From Ancylobacter aquaticus (GTDB lineage Bacteria; Pseudomonadota; Alphaproteobacteria; Rhizobiales; Xanthobacteraceae), in the NCBI RefSeq assembly GCF_004339465.1, contig NZ_SMFY01000002.1:124001-188000 (forward strand): a stretch of DNA of 64,000 nt, given 5' to 3'. Positions 16,937-25,742 of the stretch are shown piece after piece. Both the position numbers and the translations under genes were made by a program. Within the stretch, counting starts at the first letter, position 1, and each line of letters opens with the position of its first letter. The notes under the pieces were generated by a model. It did not search any database, was not told the DNA's origin, and was given only the letters and a program-made list of their open reading frames with translations.

Positions 16937-18391
16937 TCAGCCAATGGCACCGATATCGAAAACCGGCGGGAGCTGCTCGAAGGTCTGCCGCACCGTGGTC
17001 AGCGCCTGCGTCAGCGCGGCGGGTGAGAAGTGCCCGCCGAGGCAGATGCGGATGCCCCCGCCGTGATTGCTGCCGGCAATGAACGGATCGGACGGCGTCA
17101 CCGCCACGCGCCGCTCGGCGAGCGATCGCACCAGCCCGTCCTCCGTCCAGTGCGCCGGTACCTTGAGCCAGGCGCAGAGCGACAGGGGATGGGTTGAGGC
17201 GATGTGGGGCCCGAGCGTCGCCGCGACGACCCTCTGGCGCGCCCGCGCTTCGTTCCGCTGCACGGTCAGCAGGCGCTGCGCGGTGCCGTCCTCGATCCAG
17301 CGGGAGGCGATTTCGGCCAGCAGATAGGCCCCGCTCCAGCTGGTGACGCGCAGGATCGAGGCGGCCCGGATCGAATAGTGCGGCGGCACCACGAGATAAC
17401 CGACCCGCAGGCCTGTCAGCACGGTCTTGGTGAAGCTGGTGACGAAGAAACCGAGATCCGGCACCATCTGACTGATCGAGGGCAGGGGCGTGTCGATCAG
17501 CGGCTTGTAGACCTCGTCCTCGATCACGAACACGCCGTGACGCTGGGCGATGGCGGCGATGGCCTCCCGGCGCTCGGCCCCGGCGACATGGCTGGTCGGG
17601 TTGTTCAACGTGGGAATCAGAACCAGCGCGCGGGGGCTGCCGGCCTGGCACGCAGCCTCGAACGCCTCGGGGAGCACGCCTTCCTCGTCGGTGGGAAGCC
17701 CCCTGAGGTTGAAACCCAGCACATTGGCGAGGCCGATCACGCCATGGTCGGTCAGGTTCTCGGTCAGCACCACATCGCCGGCGCGCACGATGCAGCTCAG
17801 CGCCAGGAACAGGCCGTGCGCGGCGCCATTGGTGATCAAAATGCGTTCGGTGCCGGCATCCACGCCCAATGGCTTCAGCCAGGCCCGCGCCGCCTCCCGG
17901 TGCGGGTCGAGGCCGGCGATCGGTCGGCAGGCGCTCATGAAGGCGCCATTGTCGGCACTGGCCAACGCGCCCAAAACGGCCCGCGACGCCTCCTCATGCG
18001 CCCGCGTGTAGACACCGCGGACGATGGAAAGGTCCACCACCTCGTCGGGCGTGCGGTCCAGCATCAGCCTTCCCGCCCGCTCGGTGACACGCGTCTTGAC
18101 GAAGGTGCCACGACCGATTTCGCCGGAGAGATAGCCCAGCCGCTCCGCCTCCCGGTAGCTCAGGCTCACCGTCTGCACGGAAAGACCGAGGTCGCGGGCG
18201 AGGTCGCGATGCGTCGGCATCCGGTCCATTGGCTTGAGCACGCCGGAATCGATGTCGGCAATGATGCGTTCCGTCAGCGCCGCGTGCTTGGTCTGGCCTT
18301 TCGCCTTGGCGAGCCGGGGCTGCCAGTCCACGGTCTTGCCCAATCCCGCGCTGGCAGGCGCGGCGACCGGAGGGTGGACTTGACGCAGCAT
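16937..18391 (-). CDS. enuR: MocR-type GntR regulator of ectoine utilisation (EnuR)
   Basis: A 484-aa fusion of a GntR winged helix (about 35-100, with DLARDLGLSVQTVSLSYREA) and an aminotransferase class I fold (about 120-480). Lys322 in SFTKTVLTGLRVGY is the expected PLP Schiff-base lysine, and NNPTSH near 263 belongs to the cofactor site. MocR proteins of this kind, EnuR, repress ectoine catabolic operons and respond to ectoine-derived metabolites such as N-acetyl-diaminobutyrate or diaminobutyrate bound to the PLP. It heads the operon and is divergent from doeX, with only 60 bp or less between the two starts. Confidence 0.9.
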   Translation of the reverse strand: MLRQVHPPVAAPASAGLGKTVDWQPRLAKAKGQTKHAALTERIIADIDSGVLKPMDRMPTHRDLARDLGLSVQTVSLSYREAERLGYLSGEIGRGTFVKTRVTERAGRLMLDRTPDEVVDLSIVRGVYTRAHEEASRAVLGALASADNGAFMSACRPIAGLDPHREAARAWLKPLGVDAGTERILITNGAAHGLFLALSCIVRAGDVVLTENLTDHGVIGLANVLGFNLRGLPTDEEGVLPEAFEAACQAGSPRALVLIPTLNNPTSHVAGAERREAIAAIAQRHGVFVIEDEVYKPLIDTPLPSISQMVPDLGFFVTSFTKTVLTGLRVGYLVVPPHYSIRAASILRVTSWSGAYLLAEIASRWIEDGTAQRLLTVQRNEARARQRVVAATLGPHIASTHPLSLCAWLKVPAHWTEDGLVRSLAERRVAVTPSDPFIAGSNHGGGIRICLGGHFSPAALTQALTTVRQTFEQLPPVFDIGAIG

Positions 18392-18451
18392 CGAATTGTC
18401 TCGTTCTTAAGGGAAGCTATTCATGACATTATGCACGCCCGGTCGCGAAAG

Positions 18452-18907
18452 ATGAAGCTCGATGCCACCGATCACCGGATCCTCGCGGCGCTGCGCCGCG
18501 AGGGGCGCATTACCAAGCTTAAGCTTGCGGAGAAGGTGCATCTCTCCCCGGCGGCCTGCTGGGAGCGGCTGCGTCGGCTGGAAACCTCCGGCATCATCAA
18601 GGGCTACACGGCCATCATCGACCTCGGGGCCGGCGAGCCGCGCACGACGGTCATGGTCGAGATTAGCCTCAAAAGCCACCAGCAGGCGGATTTCCGTCGC
18701 TTCGAGGAGGCCGTGGCCCGCGAGCCCGCCATCGTCGCCTGCGACGCCACCGGCGGCGGCATCGACTATATCCTGCGGGTGACGGTGCCGGATATCGACA
18801 GCTACCAGCGCCTCATCGACCGATTGCTCGAACAGCAGCTCGGGATCGGCCGCTATTTCAGCTACGTGGTGACGAAAAGCGTGCCGCTGGGAAAAAGCGG
18901 CGAGTGA
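18452..18907 (+). CDS. doeX: Lrp/AsnC-family regulator DoeX of ectoine catabolism
   Basis: A 151-aa Lrp/AsnC protein: an N-terminal helix-turn-helix (about 1-55, KLKLAEKVHLSPAACWERLR) and a C-terminal RAM domain (about 65-145) that binds small effectors and oligomerises. Start: the ATG at 18452 (Met-Lys-Leu-Asp) matches the family's usual N-terminus; an in-frame ATG at 18431 would add 7 residues but would fall very close to a TTGTCT-N16-TATTCA promoter-like pair at about 18396-18424. AsnC regulators commonly accompany ectoine catabolic clusters as a second regulator. It is divergent from enuR. Confidence 0.85.
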   Translation: MKLDATDHRILAALRREGRITKLKLAEKVHLSPAACWERLRRLETSGIIKGYTAIIDLGAGEPRTTVMVEISLKSHQQADFRRFEEAVAREPAIVACDATGGGIDYILRVTVPDIDSYQRLIDRLLEQQLGIGRYFSYVVTKSVPLGKSGE

Positions 18908-18957
18908 CCCCGGGCTGACGCGCCGCCAGCAGCCCCGCTGGACGCAGCCACCGTGCC

Positions 18958-19623
18958 TCACCGCATGCGGTTGCGCACCGAATGGAGATGCGCGCGCATG
19001 CCGATCTCGGCCTGGTCCGGGTCGCGCCGGGCGATGGCGTCGCACACCGTCTCGTGTTGGGAAAAGCTGAGATGATTGCCCGGCGGCACCGGGTTGAACC
19101 GCAAATCGCCCCACACCGGCGAGCGGCGCACGGCATTCAGCGTCTCGAACAGCACGATGAGCAGCTTGTTCCGGCTGGCCTGTGCGATGGCGAGATGCAG
19201 GCGATTGTCCCACGCTTCGTAGACGCTCCAGCTCTTGGCGCCGCGCGCACGCCGATTGCACGCAGTCATCTCGGCGAAATCCGCCTGCACGCCGTTCAGT
19301 GCCGCCAGCCGCGCCAGCTGCGGCTCGATCGCCAGCCGCGCATCAATGATCTGCGCCGGGCTGGTGATGCTTCCCAGATACTCCACGTCGTGCAGGTTGA
19401 AGACGGGCCGGGCGCCGATGAAGGTCCCGCGCCCGATATGCCGCCAGACCTGCCCCTCGGCTTCAAGCACCGCCATCGCCTTGCGGACCTCGCCGCGCGA
19501 GATCTTTAACTGTTCCGCCAGCGCGCGCTCGGAGGGTAGCCGGCCGTTCAGTGGCAATGTCTGCTCGCTGACGAAATCCCGCAGCATCGGCAAAGCATCG
19601 GCACTTGATCGTCGCCCAGCCAT
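18958..19623 (-). CDS. FadR-type GntR regulator with FCD domain
   Basis: A 221-aa protein with a winged helix (about 10-75; RLPSERALAEQLKISRGEVRK) and an FCD effector domain (about 90-215). The ATG at 19623 is used; a TTG at 19632 is the alternative. It is divergent from the ABC operon beginning at 19902 and converges on doeX, so it most likely controls the importer and the FAH/Ldh2 enzymes behind it. FadR-type regulators bind carboxylates, often with a metal held by the FCD His/Asp residues. The ligand is not deducible. Confidence 0.87.
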   Translation of the reverse strand: MAGRRSSADALPMLRDFVSEQTLPLNGRLPSERALAEQLKISRGEVRKAMAVLEAEGQVWRHIGRGTFIGARPVFNLHDVEYLGSITSPAQIIDARLAIEPQLARLAALNGVQADFAEMTACNRRARGAKSWSVYEAWDNRLHLAIAQASRNKLLIVLFETLNAVRRSPVWGDLRFNPVPPGNHLSFSQHETVCDAIARRDPDQAEIGMRAHLHSVRNRMR

Positions 19624-19626
19624 TCT

Positions 19627-19646
19627 AACCAATCACCAAATTGGGT
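19627..19646. promoter_or_regulatory. Candidate operator upstream of the FadR-type regulator
   Basis: An inverted repeat AACCAAT-N6-ATTGGGTT sits immediately upstream of the regulator's start codon in the 278-bp divergent gap. Its CCAAT/ATTGG arms and position would suit autorepression. The rest of the gap shows a good GGAGG ribosome site at 19891 but no other clear signal. Confidence 0.35.
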
Positions 19647-19901
19647 TCAGATTGGAGCTTCCCACGACGCCCCAATAGCGCGCAAGCTCCCGGTTAAAGT
19701 CACCGCTTGGGAAGGCTGCCGGCACCAACCCCGGGATACCGGATGCTTGGGTACGCTGACCAAAGTCCGCAATGGTTATGCGGGGTGACGCGGATTGCTG
19801 CGCCAACAGCGCCCGCGCCCGCCCCGCATCAACCGCTCAGGGAGAGAGAACAACCGCCTTCACGCATTCGCATCAAACACAAAAATATCTGGAGGAAACA
19901 A

Positions 19902-20921
19902 ATGACGATCTCCAAGAGATCCTTCTGTCTTGTTGCCGCAGCCGGCGCGCTGCTGCTTGCCGCACCGCTGTCCCCCTCGTCGGCGCAGACTCTGAAGGAC
20001 ATCACGTTCGTCCAGCCCAGCCCGTCCTCGATCAATTCCTTCCCCATCTACGTCGCCATCAGCGAAGGCTTCTTCAAGGAAGAGGGCCTCAATGTGCGGG
20101 TGGAATCGGTCAACGGGTCCGGCCCGGTGATCCAGGCGCTGGCCTCCGGTCAGGCCCAGTTCGGTCGTCCCGGTCCCGGCCCCGTGCTCAACGCCCGGGC
20201 GCGCGGCGTGGACGTGGTGTTCCTCTACAACATGATGGTCAAAAGCTCGTTCGGCATCGTGGTGAAGGACGGCGATTCCTTCAAATCGGTGCCCGATCTG
20301 AAGGGGAAGGTCATCGGGGTCGGCACGGCGGATGGCGCCGAGGTCTCCTTCGCACGTGGCATCCTCTCCAGCCTCGGCATGCAGGAAAACCGCGATTTCA
20401 CCTTTTTGACGGTTGGCGATGGCGGCATGGCGGCGGCCGCCTTCACGCGTGACGACATTTCCGCCTATGCCGCTTCAACAGCGGATGCGGCGATCCTCAC
20501 CTATCGCGGGCTCAAGCTGCGCGACATCACGCCCGTCGAGTTCCTCACCTATTTCGGCAACGGCTTCGCGGTCATGCAGTCGACCATCGACAAGGACCCC
20601 AAGCTGGTGGAGAGCTTCGGCCGGGCGGTGGTGCGGGGGCAGGAATTCGCCGCCGACCCGAAGAACCGCGACAGGGTGCTGGCCGACCTCAAGGCGGGCA
20701 TGCCGCAGGAGAACGAGGATCGCGACTTCGCCAACGCGCTGTTCGAGCAGGTGCTGGCCAAGACCATTCCGCTCGATGCCAGCAAGGGCTGGGGCTATCA
20801 GGACCCCGCGCACTGGGACCGCTGGCACAAGAGCCTGGTCGAGACCGGCAGCCTGAAGCAGCCGATCCCGGACCTGCCGAAGGCCTACACGAACGCCTTC
20901 GTGGAGACCTGGAACAAATGA
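19902..20921 (+). CDS. ABC transporter substrate-binding protein (SsuA/TauA/NMT1 type)
   Basis: A 339-aa periplasmic protein with a Sec signal peptide of about 27 residues ending Ser-Ala-Gln. The mature fold is that of nitrate/sulfonate/taurine/thiamine-precursor binders: PIYVAISEGFFKEEGLNV near residue 47 and the VIQALASGQAQFG stretch near 80 are hallmarks. GGAGG lies 6 nt before the ATG at 19902, which fixes the start; the frame extends upstream without a coding signature. It overlaps the ATPase gene by 4 bp. The ligand is unknown; the FAH and Ldh2 genes in the same operon suggest an organic acid or aromatic derivative rather than nitrate. Confidence 0.85.
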   Translation: MTISKRSFCLVAAAGALLLAAPLSPSSAQTLKDITFVQPSPSSINSFPIYVAISEGFFKEEGLNVRVESVNGSGPVIQALASGQAQFGRPGPGPVLNARARGVDVVFLYNMMVKSSFGIVVKDGDSFKSVPDLKGKVIGVGTADGAEVSFARGILSSLGMQENRDFTFLTVGDGGMAAAAFTRDDISAYAASTADAAILTYRGLKLRDITPVEFLTYFGNGFAVMQSTIDKDPKLVESFGRAVVRGQEFAADPKNRDRVLADLKAGMPQENEDRDFANALFEQVLAKTIPLDASKGWGYQDPAHWDRWHKSLVETGSLKQPIPDLPKAYTNAFVETWNK

Positions 20922-21724
20922 ACACCGCCGCAGCGGCTCTCACTAAGCTGCCGAGCCACCGGGATGTCGTCTATGAGCTGAGATCGGTCAGCAAGACCTT
21001 TGCCTTGCGCCGCATCCAGGCCCTCGACAAGGTGGATCTGAGGCTCGAACGGGGAAGCTTTTCTTCGGTCATCGGTTCGAGCGGCTGCGGCAAGTCCACC
21101 CTGCTCAAGATCATGGCGGGGCTCCAGTCGCCCTCGTCCGGCAGCGTTGTCCTGGCCGGCACTCCCGTCATGGGCACGCGCCGCGATATCGGCATGATGT
21201 TCCAGCACGCGACGCTGTTTCCCTGGCGCACGACGCTGGAAAACATAGTGCTGCCCATCGAGATTCGCGACGGCAAGCACGCGGCGCGCGCCAAGCATGA
21301 GGACGCGCGCCGGCTTCTCGAACTGGTCGGCCTGAAGGGGTTCGAGAACGTTTATCCGAACGAGCTGTCCGGCGGCATGGCGCAGCGTGCCGCGATCTGC
21401 CGGATGCTGATCACCGAGCCGGAGGTGCTGCTGCTCGACGAGCCGTTCAGCGCGCTCGACGAACTGTCGCGCGACTTCATGAACATGGAGCTGCAGCGCA
21501 TCTGCATGGCGCGGGAGGCCACCGCCTTCCTCGTCACCCACTCCATTCCCGAAGCCGTCATCCTCTCGGACACCGTCTATGTCATGCGGCCACGGCCGGG
21601 TCGCGTGGTCGAGGAAGTCCCGATCGACCTGCCGCGCCCGCGCACCCTCGACATGATCACGACGCCGCGCTTCGGCGCGCTGGTCGAGCACATCCGCAGC
21701 CGTCTCGACAAGGAGGCCCTATGA
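20918..21724 (+). CDS. ABC transporter ATP-binding protein (SsuB/TauB type)
   Basis: A 268-aa ATPase: Walker A GSSGCGKST near residue 51, Q-loop GMMFQHATLFPW, signature LSGGMAQRAAICRML near 145, Walker B VLLLDEPFSALD and switch His in LVTHSIPEA. The Phe-Pro-Trp after the Q-loop and Gly-Gly-Met in the signature are typical of the nitrate/sulfonate/taurine subfamily. It overlaps genes on both sides by 4 bp, so the three subunits are translationally coupled. Confidence 0.9.
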   Translation: MNTAAAALTKLPSHRDVVYELRSVSKTFALRRIQALDKVDLRLERGSFSSVIGSSGCGKSTLLKIMAGLQSPSSGSVVLAGTPVMGTRRDIGMMFQHATLFPWRTTLENIVLPIEIRDGKHAARAKHEDARRLLELVGLKGFENVYPNELSGGMAQRAAICRMLITEPEVLLLDEPFSALDELSRDFMNMELQRICMAREATAFLVTHSIPEAVILSDTVYVMRPRPGRVVEEVPIDLPRPRTLDMITTPRFGALVEHIRSRLDKEAL

Positions 21725-22593
21725 GCGCCACCGATCTCAACGACGGCCTCGGCGAGGGCTCGGCGTCGACGATCGTCGACACCGTCTGGACCGAGGAAAC
21801 CTCCTGGCTCGACCGGGTGCCGCGCGCCGTGTCGATGCTCGCGCTGTTTCTCGCCTTCCTCGCGGTCTGGCAGGTCGTGACGATGCTGGGGATCATTTCC
21901 CCCATCATCATGCCGACACCGGCGGAGGTCGGCCGCGACCTCGTCACCGTGGCCCTGAACCTGCTCGCCGGCGACTACATGCTGGGCGCGATGTGGATTA
22001 CCGCGAAGGAAGTGTTCTTCGGCTTCGCCATCGCCATCACCGTCGGATTCAGCCTGGGCGTGCTGGTCGGCGAAACCAGTTTCGGCGAGCGGGCGGTGAT
22101 GCCTTATCTCGTCGCCATCGACACCATGCCGAAGATCGCGTTCGCCCCTCTCTTCGTCGCCTGGCTCGGCTTCGACATCGCATCCAAGGTGGCGCTGGCG
22201 GCCTTCATCGCGACCTTCCCGATCATCGTGGGCACTGCCGCCGGCCTCCATGCCGCCGACACCAATGCCCGCATGTTGTTCAAGACCATGGGGGCCTCGC
22301 GCTGGCAGACGCTGGTGAAACTGAAGCTGCCCACCGGCCTGCCGCACTTCTTCACCGGCCTGAAGATCGGCTCTGTCGGCGTCATGGCCGGCGCCATCAC
22401 CGGCGAGTTCCTCGGTGGCGGAAAAGGCTTCGGCGAACTGATCCGGGTCGCCGCCAGCATGCTCGACACGCCCCGCGTGTTCTCGCTGATCCTCTATCTC
22501 AGCCTCATCGGGCTTGCCCTGTTTGCCTTCGTCAACTGGGTGCAGCGCCATTTCGTATTCTGGCACAAGGCCAGGGTCGCGCAGTCGGACTAG
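21721..22593 (+). CDS. ABC transporter permease (SsuC/TauC type)
   Basis: A 290-aa inner-membrane protein with a 35-residue cytoplasmic N-terminus and about six membrane segments. PKIAFAPLFVAWLGFDIASKV near residue 136 and the coupling loop LFKTMGASRWQTLVKLKLPTGLP near 185 are typical of the nitrate/sulfonate/taurine permease family. It closes the transporter; the FAH-family gene follows after 39 bp. Confidence 0.9.
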   Translation: MSATDLNDGLGEGSASTIVDTVWTEETSWLDRVPRAVSMLALFLAFLAVWQVVTMLGIISPIIMPTPAEVGRDLVTVALNLLAGDYMLGAMWITAKEVFFGFAIAITVGFSLGVLVGETSFGERAVMPYLVAIDTMPKIAFAPLFVAWLGFDIASKVALAAFIATFPIIVGTAAGLHAADTNARMLFKTMGASRWQTLVKLKLPTGLPHFFTGLKIGSVGVMAGAITGEFLGGGKGFGELIRVAASMLDTPRVFSLILYLSLIGLALFAFVNWVQRHFVFWHKARVAQSD

Positions 22594-22632
22594 CGGCCCT
22601 CCAACCTCTGCGTCTTCTCAAAGGGTAGAAAC

Positions 22633-23496
22633 ATGCATCTCGTGACGTATCGCACGGCCGCCGGCTCATCGGTGGGCGTCCTCGACGCGGACTCCGTGAT
22701 TGCCGTGCGCGATCTGGTTCCCGGCGCGCCGGACGACATGATCAGCGTGATCGAGGCGGGCGACGCCCTGCTGGCACAGCTTGCCGGCGCGCTCAAGGGC
22801 GCTTCCGCCTCCGCTCGCACCCCGTTGGCCACGGCCGAGCTGCTGTGCCCGATCCCGCAGCCCGGCAAGGTCATCTGCCTCGGCCTCAACTATGCGCTGC
22901 ATGCCAAGGAGGGCGGCAACGCGGTACCTGATTATCCCGCCTTCTTCATTCGGACCAACTCCTCGCTCGTGGCCCCCAATGCCCCGGTGCTGCGGCCGAA
23001 AGTGTCCGACAAGCTGGATTATGAGTGCGAGCTGACGATCGTCATCGGCAAGCGCGGCCACGACATTCCGGAAGCCGAGGCGCTGTCCTATGTCTATGGC
23101 TACACGATCCTGAACGATGTCTCGGTGCGCGATTATCAACGCAAGACCACCCAGTGGTCCGCGGGCAAGAACTTCGACGGCACAGGCCCGCTCGGGCCGG
23201 TCATCGCGACGGCGGATTCGCTGCCGGCCGGTGCCGATGGCCTCGGCATCCGCACCCGCCTGAATGGCGAGGTCATGCAGGACAGCGTCACCTCCGACAT
23301 GGTGTTCAAGACCGCGCGCACCGTCGCCCTCATGTCGGAGATCATGACCCTGAACCCGGGCGACGTCATCGCCACCGGCACGCCCTCCGGCGTCGGCTAT
23401 GCCCGCAAGCCGCCGGTCTTCATGAAGCACGGTGATGTCGTCGAGATCGAGATCGACGGCATCGGCATCCTGCGCAATCCTGTCGTCGACGCGTAA
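22633..23496 (+). CDS. Fumarylacetoacetate hydrolase-family protein
   Basis: A 287-aa FAH-fold enzyme. CLGLNYALHAKEGG opens the catalytic domain, LDYECELTIVIGK near residue 132 provides the Glu-x-Glu metal ligands and YTILNDVSVRDYQ near 157 the Asp ligand. The C-terminal GDVIATGTPSGVG loop is conserved. Family members hydrolyse or decarboxylate 2-keto acids, for example acylpyruvates or didehydro-deoxy sugar acids, using Mg or Mn. The substrate cannot be read from sequence. It is in one operon with the importer and an Ldh2-type dehydrogenase. Confidence 0.85.
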   Translation: MHLVTYRTAAGSSVGVLDADSVIAVRDLVPGAPDDMISVIEAGDALLAQLAGALKGASASARTPLATAELLCPIPQPGKVICLGLNYALHAKEGGNAVPDYPAFFIRTNSSLVAPNAPVLRPKVSDKLDYECELTIVIGKRGHDIPEAEALSYVYGYTILNDVSVRDYQRKTTQWSAGKNFDGTGPLGPVIATADSLPAGADGLGIRTRLNGEVMQDSVTSDMVFKTARTVALMSEIMTLNPGDVIATGTPSGVGYARKPPVFMKHGDVVEIEIDGIGILRNPVVDA

Positions 23497-23505
23497 GCCC
23501 GCCCG

Positions 23506-24564
23506 ATGAGCGCACCGCCCGCCACCATCTCCGCCGCCGCCCTGCAGGACTTTGTGTTCCGCAGCTTCCTTGCCTTCGACATGCCGCGTGAGGATGCGCA
23601 AGCGGCGGCCGCACTCATGGTCGAGGCGGATCTGCGCGGCTATGACACGCATGGCGTGTTCCGGCTCCGGCAATATGTGAACCGGCTGCGCGGGGGCGGC
23701 ATCAATCCCGCCGCCCGCATCGAGCGGGTCCGCGAAACCGCCGCGACCGCACTCATCGACGGTGGCAACGGGCTTGGCCATCTCGCCATGAAGGCGGCGA
23801 CCGAGCTCGCCATCGAGAAGGCCGCACAGGCCGGCATCGGCTGGGTCGGCGTGCGCAACAGCAACCATGCCGGGCCTGCCGCGCTCTATGTGCTCCCGCA
23901 GACGCGCCAGGGCATGATCGGGCTGTGCGCGGCGGTCGGCAGCGCCAATCATGTGGCGCCCTTCGGCGGAACGGATCTGCTGCTGGGCACCAATCCGCTG
24001 GCCATCGCGGTGCCGGCGGGGCGCCAGCCGCCCTTCCTGCTCGACATGGCGACCACCACCGCCGCCATGGGCAAGATCAAGACGCTGGCGCAGCGCGGCG
24101 AGCAGATGCCGGAGGGCTGGATGGTCGGCCGCGACGGGCGCCCGCTCACCGACCCCAACAGGCGCGACGAGGGTTTCCTCCTGCCCATCGGCGGACCGAA
24201 GGGCTATGGCCTCGCCATGGCGATCGGCCTGCTGGCCGGGGCGCTGAACGGCGCTGCCTTCGGTAGCAATGTCGTCGACTTCACCGCCGACACCACCACC
24301 ACCACCAACACCGGCCAGTTCGTCGCCGCCCTATCTGTCTCCGCTTTCGGGGCTCCCGAGACGTTCGCGGAGACGGTCGACGCGGTGTTTGACGAGATGC
24401 GCGGCTCCGAACCGCTGCCGGGTTATCCTCCCGTACGGATACCGGGCGAAGGACGCGACGCCGCAGCCGAGCAGCGCCGCATGTCGGGCCTGGTGCTGCA
24501 CACCAATCTGATCAAGGAACTGCAGGCGATCGCCGGGGAGCTGTCGATTCCTGGCCCACTCTAA
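23506..24564 (+). CDS. Ldh2-family malate/lactate/ureidoglycolate-type dehydrogenase
   Basis: A 352-aa NAD(P)-dependent 2-hydroxyacid dehydrogenase of the Ldh2 family, unrelated to classical lactate dehydrogenases. LRGYDTHGVFRL near residue 45 carries the catalytic His, NSNHAGPAALY near 121 the second conserved His, and LLGTNPLAIAVP near 161 and GGPKGYGLAMAI near 227 are family motifs. It starts 9 bp after the FAH-family gene, so the two probably act in sequence on an imported hydroxy acid, giving a keto acid for the FAH enzyme. It is the last gene of this operon. Confidence 0.87.
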   Translation: MSAPPATISAAALQDFVFRSFLAFDMPREDAQAAAALMVEADLRGYDTHGVFRLRQYVNRLRGGGINPAARIERVRETAATALIDGGNGLGHLAMKAATELAIEKAAQAGIGWVGVRNSNHAGPAALYVLPQTRQGMIGLCAAVGSANHVAPFGGTDLLLGTNPLAIAVPAGRQPPFLLDMATTTAAMGKIKTLAQRGEQMPEGWMVGRDGRPLTDPNRRDEGFLLPIGGPKGYGLAMAIGLLAGALNGAAFGSNVVDFTADTTTTTNTGQFVAALSVSAFGAPETFAETVDAVFDEMRGSEPLPGYPPVRIPGEGRDAAAEQRRMSGLVLHTNLIKELQAIAGELSIPGPL

Positions 24565-24595
24565 CTCTATGATAGAGCACGCGGATCGGCATTCC

Positions 24596-25642
24596 TCACG
24601 CCAGACCGCGCCTCAGTACGGCGAGCCAATCCGCCTCGGTCACGACCCCCAGGGGACGACGTTCGGCATCCACGATGAAGACGGCGTGGACGCGGTCGAC
24701 GGCGAAGCGGTCAAGGAGACCTATGGCGGGCATATCCGGCTCCGCGGTCGTGGCCGCTGTCATCGTCTCTCCCAGCGAGGCACTGAAAGCCGAGAGTTCC
24801 CGCAGCCCAACCGCGCCGACAATCCGGCCTTCGTCGTCGAGGATGGGCAGCCGGCGCACATCGTGCTGGACGAGCAGCGCGCGCACTTCATCCACCGGCA
24901 TTGTGAGGCGGGCAGCGACGACGCCGCCATGCATGATGTCCGCGCAGGTGAGGTCTCGATAGGAACGCGCCAGCGCCCGCTGCTCGATCTCCCGCAGCAG
25001 TCGCTCCAGGTCGTTCACATCTATGTCGAAGGTCTCTCCCGTCCGATCGAGGGCGGCGTCCAGGTCAGCCCTGCTGAACGTCCACGGCAGTTCGCTCTCC
25101 GTCGTCTTGGCAGGCGGCGGGGCCGCGACATGGGGATAGGAGTGCCCGGCAAAGCGATGATAGACCCAGGCCGTGGCGACAAGGACGACGGCGTTGAGGC
25201 CGACCGGAAGAAGCGGGAAGGCGTAGCTTGAGGAAGCCCCGGCGAAGAGGCCGACGAGTGCCGCCGCCCCTCCGGGCGGATGCAGGCAACGCAGCAGCGA
25301 CATGACACCGATCGCAACACCCACCGCGATCCCAGCGGAAAGTGCCGAAAGTGGCATATTGTGAGCCACCAACAGGCCGACGAGCGCCGACACGACATTG
25401 CCACCGATCGCCGGCCACGGCTGCGCCATCGGACTTGCCGGCACGGCAAACAGAAGCACGGCCGAGGCCCCCATCGGAGGTACCAGCCACAGCATCTGCT
25501 GCGCGTCGGTCGCGGCCAACCCGCTGATGAGGCCGGTCAGCCCGATGCCGACCAAGGCCCCCGTGCAGGCCAGCATTCGGTCGCGCAAGTTAGCCCCCGC
25601 CAGTATGGGTCGAAATAACTTCAGGCGGGAGCTTGCAGACAT
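24596..25642 (-). CDS. HPP-family membrane protein with C-terminal CBS domain pair
   Basis: A 348-aa protein. The N-terminal 170 residues hold about five hydrophobic segments with the HPP family core: VPPMGASAVLLFAVPASPMAQPWP near residue 35 and the namesake CLHPPGGAAALVGL near 119. Residues about 225-345 contain two CBS motifs, which usually sense adenine nucleotides. GGAGGTCATC precedes the ATG. Some HPP proteins are linked to nitrite transport; here the gene lies beside an NsrR-type regulator and a nitric-oxide-type reductase, so a link to nitrogen oxides is plausible but unproven. Confidence 0.85.
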   Translation of the reverse strand: MSASSRLKLFRPILAGANLRDRMLACTGALVGIGLTGLISGLAATDAQQMLWLVPPMGASAVLLFAVPASPMAQPWPAIGGNVVSALVGLLVAHNMPLSALSAGIAVGVAIGVMSLLRCLHPPGGAAALVGLFAGASSSYAFPLLPVGLNAVVLVATAWVYHRFAGHSYPHVAAPPPAKTTESELPWTFSRADLDAALDRTGETFDIDVNDLERLLREIEQRALARSYRDLTCADIMHGGVVAARLTMPVDEVRALLVQHDVRRLPILDDEGRIVGAVGLRELSAFSASLGETMTAATTAEPDMPAIGLLDRFAVDRVHAVFIVDAERRPLGVVTEADWLAVLRRGLA

Positions 25643-25742
25643 GATGACCTCCAGAATGCGAGTAAGACGACTGGGTTCATGGCCGGACCTGTCTAAAGCA
25701 GACCGGCCGTCAGGCCGGACCCCAGAGGGCTGAATTCCACCA

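Noticed and set aside
24281-24312. Short ACC-rich repeat in the Ldh2 gene
   Set aside because: Consecutive Asp-Thr-Thr-Thr-Thr-Thr codons inside the coding frame; chance codon repetition rather than a functional repeat.
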